NCBI RefSeq assembly: GCF_003718715.1
Contig: NZ_CP033465.1
Coordinates: 1,984,001-2,048,000, forward strand
Length of the DNA stretch: 64,000 nt
From: Clostridium sp. JN-1
GTDB taxonomy: Bacteria > Bacillota > Clostridia > Clostridiales > Clostridiaceae
Direction: 5' to 3'
In this document: piece after piece, positions 1-7,350 of the stretch
Layout of the letters: each line of letters begins with the position of its first letter
Numbering within the stretch: the first letter of the stretch is position 1
Made by a program: the position numbers and the translations under genes
The notes under the pieces: generated by a model
Told to the model about the DNA's origin: nothing
The model's database searches: none
Seen by the model: only the letters and a program-made list of their open reading frames with translations

Positions 1-771
1 AGCTATATCTATGGATTTTTGTAAATTTTCTATAGCTAATCTATATTCATCTCTTACATATGCAAAACCTTGATCACTGTGAACTGCATATGCGCATAAA
101 GTCATACCTTCAATAACACTGTAAGGATCTCCTTCCATAATACCCCTATCCATAAATGCACCAGGGTCACCTTCATCACCATTACATACTACATACTTAG
201 GACTAGTATCAATATCTGCAGCAGTTTTCCACTTACGACCAGTAGGAAATCCGGCTCCTCCTCTTCCTCTTAACCCTGAAATTGATATTTCATGCAGTAC
301 ATCTTCAGGCTTCATTTGAGAAATTGCTTTTTTTAAAGCTTCATATCCACCTCTTACTATATAATCACTTATACTTGCAGGATCTATTTCTCCAACATTT
401 CTAAGGGCAATCTTATACTGTCTTTTACAAAACTCACTTTGTTTGTGGTTTTTAAGTCTCTTTTTAGTAGATGTTTCAAAATACAATAGTTTTTCAATAA
501 TTTCCCCATTTATCAAGGTCTTTTTTACTATATCTTCTACATCTTGAACTTTAACTTTAAAGTAAGCTATATCATCCGGGTATATTTTTATAACAGGTCC
601 CTTCTCACAGAGTCCATCACATCCAGCAGCTTTTAATTCAAATTTAGTTTTTACTTCAGCATTAGCCCCAAGTTCACTTATTTTGTTTTTAAGTTCTTCA
701 TAAACTGCTGTACTATTTTTTGCCAAACAACCTGTTCCGCAGCACACATTAATAGTTTTCTTTTCATCCAT
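1..771 (-). CDS. NuoF-like NADH-binding flavoprotein subunit (3' part cut off by the window edge)
   Basis: Only the first 257 codons are present; the frame is still open at base 1. The N-terminus carries a thioredoxin-like [2Fe-2S] domain with CCGTGC and, about 35 residues later, CDGLC. It is followed by the NuoF nucleotide/FMN-binding signatures GLRGRGGAGFPTGRKW and NGDEGDPGAFMDR. This order is typical of HydB/HndC-type subunits of electron-bifurcating hydrogenases or of soluble NADH-dependent formate dehydrogenases, which are about 600 residues long. The ATG overlaps the TAA of the NuoE-like gene by one base (TAATG), so the two are translationally coupled. The catalytic subunit that would decide between hydrogenase and formate dehydrogenase lies outside the window. 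Confidence 0.9.
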   Translation of the reverse strand, partial: MDEKKTINVCCGTGCLAKNSTAVYEELKNKISELGANAEVKTKFELKAAGCDGLCEKGPVIKIYPDDIAYFKVKVQDVEDIVKKTLINGEIIEKLLYFETSTKKRLKNHKQSEFCKRQYKIALRNVGEIDPASISDYIVRGGYEALKKAISQMKPEDVLHEISISGLRGRGGAGFPTGRKWKTAADIDTSPKYVVCNGDEGDPGAFMDRGIMEGDPYSVIEGMTLCAYAVHSDQGFAYVRDEYRLAIENLQKSIDIA

Positions 772-1259
772 TATTTTTCACCCCTATAACTATCAATAAT
801 TTCTTTTACAATTTTAGGTGTTAAATTTCCGTAATATTTATCATTTATCATCATAACAGGAGATATAGCACAACAGCCAATGCAGTTAACAGTATTTATT
901 GAAAACATACGATCTTTTGTAGTCTCACCCGGCTTAATTCCAAGATATTTTTCAAGTTCATCAAACACAACCATTGATCCAGCTACATGACATGCTGTTC
1001 CATCACATACAGTTATAATATATTTTCCCTTTGGCGTAAGACTCAACGCCTTATAAAAAGTAGCCATTCCATACAGCCTGCTTACAGGTGTATCTAAATA
1101 CTTTGCTAAAGCTTCTATGGCTTCTCTTGGTATATACTTGTACTTTCTTTGTATATCCTGTAAAATAGCCAAGGTAAACCTTTTCTGTTTAGGGTATTTT
1201 TTTATAACATCCGCTGCATCTAAATTATTAGATTTATTTTGTTCCTGTACCGTATCCAT
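771..1259 (-). CDS. NuoE-like [2Fe-2S] subunit of a bifurcating dehydrogenase/hydrogenase
   Basis: This 162-residue protein has the thioredoxin-like ferredoxin fold of NuoE/HydC/HndA. The four cluster cysteines are visible as CDGTAC and CIGCC, with the usual N-terminal helical region (residues 15-70). It passes electrons between the NuoF-like flavoprotein and a catalytic subunit in the cytoplasm. The ATG at 1259 is preceded by GAGGGTG about eleven bases upstream. It is the first gene of the operon, and the NuoF-like gene follows with a one-base overlap. A consensus promoter lies about 390 bases upstream, leaving an unusually long leader. Confidence 0.92.
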   Translation of the reverse strand: MDTVQEQNKSNNLDAADVIKKYPKQKRFTLAILQDIQRKYKYIPREAIEALAKYLDTPVSRLYGMATFYKALSLTPKGKYIITVCDGTACHVAGSMVVFDELEKYLGIKPGETTKDRMFSINTVNCIGCCAISPVMMINDKYYGNLTPKIVKEIIDSYRGEK

Positions 1260-1653
1260 CTAAAATTCACCCTCTTATTATTTAATTATTTATAATAAAC
1301 AGAACAATACTCTGTTTACTCTTTTAAAAAATTACTTGAACATTTGAGTTAAAAGCATATTGAGTATCAATTACATTCATTTTTTAAAATTATTACCTTT
1401 ACTTTTTAATAAAAAGTTATAACTTTATCCAAAAATTATCGCGCTTATTTTCTTTGAAATTTAAGAATTAATATATTTATACCTAATATAAATGAAAATT
1501 GTTTATAATAGCGGTCATTATTTTTTTAAAGTCAAAATAAACAAGTCTTATCAAACAAGATTAGAAAATGTATGATGAGCAAATTTAAGTTTTGTTACTA
1601 TTCAGAAAATATCAACTATGCAATAATAAACTTGCAATATTTTCTTTTAGTAT
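1260..1653 (-). other. Long untranslated leader of the nuoE/nuoF-like operon
   Basis: No gene is visible in this roughly 390-base AT-rich stretch between the promoter at 1654-1682 and the nuoE-like start. One small hairpin (arms AAACAGA at 1297-1303 and TCTGTTT at 1311-1317) lies about 40 bases before the start codon. I did not recognise any known riboswitch core or a Rex-type operator. Confidence 0.4.
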
Positions 1654-1682
1654 ATTTTAGAATATTATAAATTCAATGTCAA
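1654..1682 (-). promoter_or_regulatory. Consensus sigma-A promoter for the nuoE/nuoF-like operon
   Basis: On the minus strand a perfect -35 box TTGACA (1677-1682) is followed after exactly 17 bases by TAAAAT (1654-1659). It lies downstream of the terminator of the neighbouring small RNA, so the operon has its own promoter. Confidence 0.7.
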
Positions 1683-1725
1683 GCGAACCGTAATTCGTAA
1701 TTTAAAAATATTGCAATGCAAAACA

Positions 1726-1750
1726 AAAAGAGAGGAAATTCCTCTCTTTT
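1726..1750 (-). terminator. Intrinsic terminator of the 6S-like RNA
   Basis: A perfect 12-bp hairpin (arms 1726-1737 and 1739-1750, core GAGAGGAA) is followed on the minus strand by TTTTTGTTTT. It closes the transcript of the small RNA at 1751-1968. Confidence 0.8.
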
Positions 1751-1968
1751 AAAACTATTACATTCAATAGTGAAATCCAAAATACCGTCGCCCTAATTTT
1801 GACACCTATCTCCCGATAGGTGGGTGTCCTCACAAATGCTTTTATCGCCCTTATTACCGTTTAAAGGATTCACACAAAAGTACATATCCACATCTAAATG
1901 TTGAACTCCCGTTTTTATAATGTAGGTTCAAAACTTAGAGCTTGTCGAATATTTCAGAAGCTATTCAG
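1730..1968 (-). ncRNA. ssrS: Rod-like small RNA, probable 6S RNA
   Basis: This non-coding minus-strand transcript of about 220-240 nucleotides follows tRNA-Leu and ends at a strong intrinsic terminator. Its two ends pair over a long range: AATAG and TGAAAT at 1951-1965 are complementary to 1766-1776, which gives a closed rod. An internal hairpin (ACACCTATC...GATAGGTG, about 1800-1822) and large unpaired stretches in between match the 6S layout of a closing stem, central bubble and terminal hairpin. The identification rests on architecture and a familiar-looking 5' stretch (AAGTTTTGAACC), not on a covariance search. Another structured RNA cannot be excluded. Confidence 0.55.
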
Positions 1969-1974
1969 TTTTAA

Positions 1975-2058
1975 TGGTGCGAAGGATGGGATTTGAACCC
2001 ACACGATATTACTCGCTACCCCCTCAAAGTAGTGCGTCTGCCGTTCCGCCACCTTCGC
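1975..2058 (-). tRNA. tRNA-Leu (anticodon GAG), CCA encoded
   Basis: The minus strand reads GCGAAGG at the 5' end and pairs with CCTTCGC before an encoded ACCA. The D arm (GGCGGAACGGCAGAC) and T arm (GTTCAAATCC) are typical. The anticodon stem CTACT/GGTAG encloses loop TTGAGGG, giving anticodon GAG (Leu, CUC/CUU). The extra arm is long, as expected for leucine. Total length is 84 nucleotides. Confidence 0.95.
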
Positions 2059-2120
2059 TTAATTATAAATTATATAAAAATTATTCGATTGAATCAAAGT
2101 AAAAACCTTTTCTAATCAGT

Positions 2121-2148
2121 ATTATACTATTTATTCTGTATTTGTCAA
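2121..2148 (-). promoter_or_regulatory. Promoter of the tRNA-Leu / 6S-like RNA unit
   Basis: The minus strand shows TTGACA (2143-2148), a 16-base spacer and TATAAT (2121-2126), about 60 bases before the tRNA. No separate promoter is obvious between the tRNA and the small RNA, so they may share this one. Confidence 0.7.
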
Positions 2149-2245
2149 TATAGCTTTTTTAAAAACTATTATGCTTATGATAACTTTTTCAAAGCTTATA
2201 TTATATCTAATTTCGCACAAATAATGTTTTTTAATATTTCATCTT

Positions 2246-2794
2246 CTAAAGTTTATTTTTATATAAATATTTGTATATATTATAATTTACTTTTACTCTT
2301 TTTACATATTTACTTGTTTCTTCAAATGGTATGTAGTGTAAGTTTTTTCCATCATCAGAATGTTCTTTTTCGTTTAGCCACTTTTTTACATTACCTCTTC
2401 CACCGTTATATGCAGCCAATACAACTTCTATATTTCCATTAAACTCATTCTTTAAATCATTAATATACCAGCATCCCATTTTAATGTTAAATTCAGGAGT
2501 CATGAGCATGTCAACACTAAAATCACTTATACCCATTTTTTTTGCAGCCCATTTAGCAGTCTCTGGGGTAATCTGCATAAGTCCATATGCATTTTTATTT
2601 GATATTGCAGCCTCATCAAAATTACTTTCTGCTTTTATAACAGCTGCTATTAAATATGGATCTACATTATACTCGTTTGCATATTTAACAATATAATTTG
2701 AATATTGTATTGGGTAAAAATATCTTGCTATAGATTTTCCAAATACCAACACTATAATTACTAGTGCTAAAATTATTTTGATCTTTTTTTTCAA
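2246..2794 (-). CDS. Soluble lytic transglycosylase-like (SLT) muramidase, membrane anchored
   Basis: This 182-residue protein has one N-terminal hydrophobic segment (residues 6-20) that would anchor or export it, followed by an SLT domain. The catalytic glutamate is in KAESNFD, with NAYGLMQI and AAYNGGRGNVKKWL as further family motifs. It should cleave the MurNAc-GlcNAc bond of peptidoglycan. The only usable start is TTG at 2794, and the ribosome site is weak. It begins about 20 bases after the coaE stop, so it is probably coupled to coaE translation. It is the last gene of polA-coaE-slt. Confidence 0.88.
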   Translation of the reverse strand: MKKKIKIILALVIIVLVFGKSIARYFYPIQYSNYIVKYANEYNVDPYLIAAVIKAESNFDEAAISNKNAYGLMQITPETAKWAAKKMGISDFSVDMLMTPEFNIKMGCWYINDLKNEFNGNIEVVLAAYNGGRGNVKKWLNEKEHSDDGKNLHYIPFEETSKYVKRVKVNYNIYKYLYKNKL

Positions 2795-2814
2795 TTCATT
2801 TTGTGCCCAAGATT

Positions 2815-3432
2815 CTAAGGCACTCCACCCCCCTTAAATTTTATACCAATTTTGCTTAGTACAATATATAAGTTTTCTTTTGTTTGAGTTATATCACCCG
2901 AATTATCTATAATGTAGTCTGCAAACCTTCTTTTTTCCTCTAAAGCCATCTGTGAATTTATTCTAATTAAAACTTGACTTTCTGATAATTCATCTCTTTT
3001 TTTAACTCTCTCTATTTGAGTCTTTAAATCCACCCATACTAATAGGTTTATATCCATATATGTATGAAAGTTGTTCTCTATTAATGTAGGTGCGTCCAAG
3101 ATACAAAACTTTTTTCCATCTTGCTCACACTTTTCTAATCTAATAAATGTTTCCTTACGTATAAATGGCATTATTATTTGTTCATATTTTTTTCTCTCTT
3201 CCTTATTTTGAAAAATATAATTTCCAAATTCTTTTCTTTTTAATTTACCATCCTCATCAAAAAAAACATTTCCAAATTCATTTTTTACATCTTGAAGTAT
3301 CTCAGGGTAAATCTTCAAAACTTCTCTTGCTATAATATCCGCATCTAAAATGTAAAATCCCATATCACAAAGTAGTTTAGAAACAGTACTTTTACCACTT
3401 CCAATGCCGCCTGTAAGCCCAATTTTAAGCAT
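2815..3432 (-). CDS. coaE: Dephospho-CoA kinase
   Basis: This 205-residue P-loop kinase carries out the last step of coenzyme A synthesis, phosphorylating the 3'-OH of dephospho-CoA. Walker A is GGIGSGKST at residues 8-16. DADIIAREV and the lid region KKRDELSE fit CoaE, and the length is normal. The start ATG follows TGGAGGAA. It lies 14 bases after polA, the usual clostridial order. Confidence 0.95.
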   Translation of the reverse strand: MLKIGLTGGIGSGKSTVSKLLCDMGFYILDADIIAREVLKIYPEILQDVKNEFGNVFFDEDGKLKRKEFGNYIFQNKEERKKYEQIIMPFIRKETFIRLEKCEQDGKKFCILDAPTLIENNFHTYMDINLLVWVDLKTQIERVKKRDELSESQVLIRINSQMALEEKRRFADYIIDNSGDITQTKENLYIVLSKIGIKFKGGGVP

Positions 3433-3446
3433 AGATATTCCTCCAT

Positions 3447-6086
3447 TTATTTTGTTTCATACCAATTGTCCCCAGTATTTATATCTACCTCTAAAGGTAC
3501 CTTTAATTCTACAGCACTTTCCATCTCATCTCTAACTAAATTCTTGACATCTTCAATTTCATCTTTATATACATTTAATATTAATTCATCATGAACTTGG
3601 AGAATTAAATAACTTTTACAGCCTTTTTCCTTTAGCTTATTGTATACATTAACCATAGCTATCTTTATTATATCTGCTGCACTGCCTTGAATTGGTGTAT
3701 TCATGGCTAATCTCTTTCCAAATTCTCTCACCATCTTATTAGAAGAATTTATTTCAGGAATAAATCTTCTTCTATTTGCTATAGTAGTCACATACGATTG
3801 TTTTTGAGCTTTCTCTATAATATTATCCAAATACTCCTTTACACCAGGATATCTTTCAAAATATTTGTCTATATAATTTCTAGCTTCTTTTCTGGTTATT
3901 TTCAAATCCTTGGCAAGACTAAAATCACCTATGCCATAAACTATGCCAAAATTTACAGCTTTAGCATTACTTCTCTGGGTATGTGTTACTTCATCCATTG
4001 GAACATTGAACACTTCTGATGCCGTTTTCGTATGAATATCACTATGATTTAAAAATGCATCTATTAAATTACTGTCATTTGCTATGTGTGCAAGTACCCT
4101 GAGTTCTATTTGTGAATAATCAGCAGACAATATCACTGAATCTTTTTCAGGTATAAATATTTTTCTTATCTCTTTTCCCATTTCATACTTTACCGGTATG
4201 TTTTGCAAGTTTGGCTCAGTGCTAGAAAGTCGTCCAGTAGTTGTAACTGTCTGATTAAAGCTTGAATGAATCTTATCATCTACATCAATTACAGATTTTA
4301 ATCCTTCTATATATGTAGAATATAACTTAGTAAGCTGCCTATAATATATTATTTTTTCTATTATAGGATGTTTGTCATAAAGTTTTTCTAGGACTTCTGC
4401 ATTTGTTGAATATCCAGTTTTAGTTTTCTTTATTACAGGTAAGTCTAGTTTTTCAAATAAGATTTTACCTAATTGCTTTGGAGAATTTATGTTAAATTCT
4501 TCATCTGCCATCAAATATATACTTTTCTTGCAGCTTTCAATTTCATTTTTAAACTTTTCCTCTAGTTCTATGAGTTTAGCCTTGTCGACTCTAAACCCTT
4601 CATATTCCATTGAAGCTAACACATATATAAGCGGCTGTTCTATATTATACAGTAATTCATTCATATTTTTATCTTCTATAGTATCTTTAAGTACTTTATA
4701 GAGTTTAATAAGTAAAATTGTTTTCCTTACTTGGAACTCATCACCTTCTCCAGCTGCATCAATAGTCAAATAGTCTTCTATTATGGTTTCAAGATCATAC
4801 TTTCCCCTTGAAGAATCTATTAAATAAGCAGCTATTTTAACATCAAACTTGATTCCTCTAAAATTTATGCCTGCTTTTTGGAGCACTGTAAGTGGAAGTT
4901 TCACATCATAACTTACTTTTTCAATTTCATCGTCTTCAAAAATAAGCTTTAATAAATCTACTGCAGCTTCACTATCAGCATCATATATTTTTTTAATGTT
5001 TATTATATAATTCAAGCCATCTATACTTATGAATATTTTATCTATATAGCTTTTAGAATAGCTATTTTTATCTTCAATCTTAAAAGTCAAATACAAGCTT
5101 TCTTTTTTCTTACAAGTATCTAATATATTATATACAACTTTTTTTAATTTTTCTAAGTCGCTGGCTAATTCAAATTTTAATGTATCTTTAAAACTTTCAC
5201 CGCTGTCTTGATTTTTAGGTAATTTTATTTTATCAATCAAAGATTTAAATTGAAGTCTCATAAACAATTTTTTGAGAGCACTCTCATCATAATTATCTTT
5301 TGATTTTATATCATCCAAATTAATCTCTATGGGTACATCAGTTACAATAGTTGCTAACTTCTTGCTAAATATTGCCTGGTCACTGTACTGTCTTAAATTC
5401 TCCTTAATTTTATTTCCTTTTATATTATCAATATTCATTAATACATTTTCTATGCTTCCATATTCTTTTATTAGTTTAAAAGCTGTCTTTTCACCTATGC
5501 CGGGTACTCCAGGTATATTATCTGACTTATCACCCATAAGACCTTTTACATCTATAAATTGAGCAGGTGTTACTCCAAACTCATCTATCATTCTATTTTT
5601 ATCATATATTTCTTTTTCAGTAACCCCTTTTTTTGTTATTACAACTTTTACACTATCTGCTGCAAGCTGCAGTGCATCTTTATCTCCTGTAACTACATAC
5701 ACTTCTATATTTTCTTCTCCTGCAAATTTAGAAAGTGTACCTATTATATCATCTGCCTCAAATCCATCTATCTCAAATATATTTATGGAAAGCAATTTTA
5801 GTATTTCTTTAATTATTGGAAATTGTTCTTCTAATTCAGGAGGCATTCTTTTTCTACCAGCCTTATAGTCCTTATATTCATTATGTCTAAATGTTGGAGC
5901 CTTTTTATCAAAAGTACATACTATATAATCTGCTTTTATCTCTTCTTTCATTTTAAGTAACATTGTAATAAATCCGTATACAGCATTAGTATGTATTCCT
6001 TCAGAATTAGTAAGCGGCGGAAGAGCATAAAATGTTCTATTCATAATACTATTACCATCAAGTACTAGTAATTTTTGTTTTAACAT
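3447..6086 (-). CDS. polA: DNA polymerase I
   Basis: This 879-residue family A polymerase works in repair and Okazaki fragment processing. The N-terminal 5' nuclease (about 1-290) shows DGNSIMNRTFYA and the helix-hairpin-helix GVPGIGEKTAFKL. The middle exonuclease-like domain (about 310-480) seems inactive: at the first exonuclease motif the usual D-x-E reads K-I-E (FKIED). The polymerase domain has motif A DYSQIELRVLAH, motif B RSNAKAVNFGIVYG and motif C QVHDEL. It starts at ATG 6086 behind AGGAGG and leads the polA-coaE-slt operon. A tiny reading frame with a good ribosome site lies in its leader. Confidence 0.97.
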   Translation of the reverse strand: MLKQKLLVLDGNSIMNRTFYALPPLTNSEGIHTNAVYGFITMLLKMKEEIKADYIVCTFDKKAPTFRHNEYKDYKAGRKRMPPELEEQFPIIKEILKLLSINIFEIDGFEADDIIGTLSKFAGEENIEVYVVTGDKDALQLAADSVKVVITKKGVTEKEIYDKNRMIDEFGVTPAQFIDVKGLMGDKSDNIPGVPGIGEKTAFKLIKEYGSIENVLMNIDNIKGNKIKENLRQYSDQAIFSKKLATIVTDVPIEINLDDIKSKDNYDESALKKLFMRLQFKSLIDKIKLPKNQDSGESFKDTLKFELASDLEKLKKVVYNILDTCKKKESLYLTFKIEDKNSYSKSYIDKIFISIDGLNYIINIKKIYDADSEAAVDLLKLIFEDDEIEKVSYDVKLPLTVLQKAGINFRGIKFDVKIAAYLIDSSRGKYDLETIIEDYLTIDAAGEGDEFQVRKTILLIKLYKVLKDTIEDKNMNELLYNIEQPLIYVLASMEYEGFRVDKAKLIELEEKFKNEIESCKKSIYLMADEEFNINSPKQLGKILFEKLDLPVIKKTKTGYSTNAEVLEKLYDKHPIIEKIIYYRQLTKLYSTYIEGLKSVIDVDDKIHSSFNQTVTTTGRLSSTEPNLQNIPVKYEMGKEIRKIFIPEKDSVILSADYSQIELRVLAHIANDSNLIDAFLNHSDIHTKTASEVFNVPMDEVTHTQRSNAKAVNFGIVYGIGDFSLAKDLKITRKEARNYIDKYFERYPGVKEYLDNIIEKAQKQSYVTTIANRRRFIPEINSSNKMVREFGKRLAMNTPIQGSAADIIKIAMVNVYNKLKEKGCKSYLILQVHDELILNVYKDEIEDVKNLVRDEMESAVELKVPLEVDINTGDNWYETK

Positions 6087-6177
6087 GTTAAACCTCCTAT
6101 TTAATAGATATCAAACTCTTGAACTTCTTTATTATAACATCTTAATATACTATTCTCTATAAAACTTATAATTAACT

Positions 6178-6228
6178 TTAATTTATAAAATATAATGTAT
6201 TTTTATACTTTGTGTTAATATAAACCAT
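6178..6228 (-). CDS. Possible 16-codon leader peptide upstream of polA
   Basis: An ATG at 6228 follows AAGGAGG at a five-base spacing and opens a 16-codon frame (MVYINTKYKNTLYFIN) ending in TAA, about 90 bases before polA. The ribosome site is as good as those of real genes here. There is no conserved feature to support it beyond that, and chance occurrence in AT-rich DNA is quite possible. Confidence 0.25.
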   Translation of the reverse strand: MVYINTKYKNTLYFIN

Positions 6229-6346
6229 TTCATCCTCCTTAATCAATATAATCCTTTAATTTCATCATATAGATCCATATCCCTGTACATAATGTTATTT
6301 GAATATTATGATAGTTAGCCTAAAATAGACAGCGGGAGGGGTTTAT

Positions 6347-6991
6347 TTGTTAACTTATGAATTTAAAAAAAACATACCTGTATTCAAATGTGATTTCTGT
6401 GGAAAATGCAGTGGATTTTTAGAATCTACATCTAAGTGTGATATAAAAAACAGAGGATGCTGCTGGTACTTTCCTAAGTACAACTTAGTGGACATCAAAA
6501 ATATACTAAATCTAAATAAAGAATCTTTTATTTATAAAATATGTAATATGAAAAATTCTTATGTAAGTCAGTATCATATACAAGTAAGCGGTAAGTTTTT
6601 TAAAAATGATTATAATAAATATATATTATATGGAAGTGAAATTTCAGGTTTTAAAACAAAGTTTTTTTTCAGAATTTGTCCATTTTTCAAAAGACACGGA
6701 TGCAGCTTAGATTTTTCACTAAGACCGCATCCGTGTAATTTATATCTTTGTAGAGAAATAATAGACTGGTGTAATGATAACTATAATACATATTCAACTG
6801 AAAGAAAAGATTACTATGCATACTGTAATTACTTTCATGAATGTATAAAACAGTCACTAATAGAAGCTAATACTGATTTATCTAAAAATATTAAGCAAAG
6901 TTTATCTATTATTAAGAAATTTGATATGCCGCTTTTCCACGGCAGAGATCTTGACAATTTAGAATTTCATAAAAAAGCAGCAGATTTTTAA
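6347..6991 (+). CDS. Cysteine-rich protein, possible metal/Fe-S binding (YkgJ-like)
   Basis: I do not recognise this 214-residue protein with certainty. It contains 14 cysteines in two clusters: C15-x2-C18-x2-C21-x9-C31-x6-C38-C39, and C111, C119, C130, C135, C142. Clustered cysteines with an adjacent CC pair recall YkgJ/UPF0153 proteins thought to chelate zinc or iron. There is no signal peptide or membrane segment. The start is TTG at 6347, six bases after a strong GGGAGGGG; no in-frame ATG lies near. It is a single-gene unit that ends in a hairpin overlapping its stop codon. Confidence 0.75.
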   Translation: MLTYEFKKNIPVFKCDFCGKCSGFLESTSKCDIKNRGCCWYFPKYNLVDIKNILNLNKESFIYKICNMKNSYVSQYHIQVSGKFFKNDYNKYILYGSEISGFKTKFFFRICPFFKRHGCSLDFSLRPHPCNLYLCREIIDWCNDNYNTYSTERKDYYAYCNYFHECIKQSLIEANTDLSKNIKQSLSIIKKFDMPLFHGRDLDNLEFHKKAADF

Positions 6992-7006
6992 AATCTGCTG
7001 TTTTTT
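6978..7006. terminator. Bidirectional terminator overlapping a stop codon
   Basis: Ten-base arms CAGCAGATTT (6978-6987) and AAATCTGCTG (6991-7000) form a hairpin with T6 on the plus side and A6 (T6 on minus) on the other. It serves both the Cys-rich gene, whose TAA is in the loop, and the small minus-strand gene at 7013-7138. Confidence 0.8.
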
Positions 7007-7012
7007 ATCAAG

Positions 7013-7138
7013 TTAATCCTTAAATATTCTGCCTATCATTTCAAATAAAAATTTATGAGATCCTCTATCTTTCATAGTAACTTTTCTTTTACTTTTTTCC
7101 AAACTGCTCTTTTTAAGTTTTGGAGTTTGCTTTTTCAT
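7013..7138 (-). CDS. Small basic protein of unknown function (41 aa)
   Basis: The frame runs from ATG 7138 to TAA 7013 and is preceded by GGGGGGTGTGATTAT, a strong ribosome site. The peptide is lysine-rich at the N-terminus (MKKQTPKLKKSSLEKSKRK) and ends MIGRIFKD. It shares the bidirectional terminator with the convergent gene. I recognise no family. The good ribosome site and terminator make it a credible small gene. Confidence 0.5.
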   Translation of the reverse strand: MKKQTPKLKKSSLEKSKRKVTMKDRGSHKFLFEMIGRIFKD

Positions 7139-7303
7139 ATAATCACACCCCCCATTATATTATTCAAAGTTAGAATTTATATTTTGTACTTACTAAATAA
7201 GTTTATACCAAATTTAAAACTCGAGTAGAAAAACTTGTTATTTATATATATACTACATTATTATAGTATTAAAATTAGTTCTTGTCACTATCTTACTTGT
7301 ATA

Positions 7304-7330
7304 AAAATAGAACCCCATATATAGGGTCCT
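7304..7330 (-). terminator. Terminator of the APC permease gene
   Basis: The minus strand reads GGACCC, an eight-base loop, GGGTTC, then TATTTTTATA. The six-base stem includes one G-T pair. It lies about 20 bases after the permease stop codon. Confidence 0.6.
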
Positions 7331-7350
7331 ACTTTTTTACTTAAATTATG

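Noticed and set aside
2224-2442. Plus-strand frame opposite the lytic transglycosylase gene
   Set aside because: Phe/Leu/Tyr-rich antisense artefact without a ribosome site.
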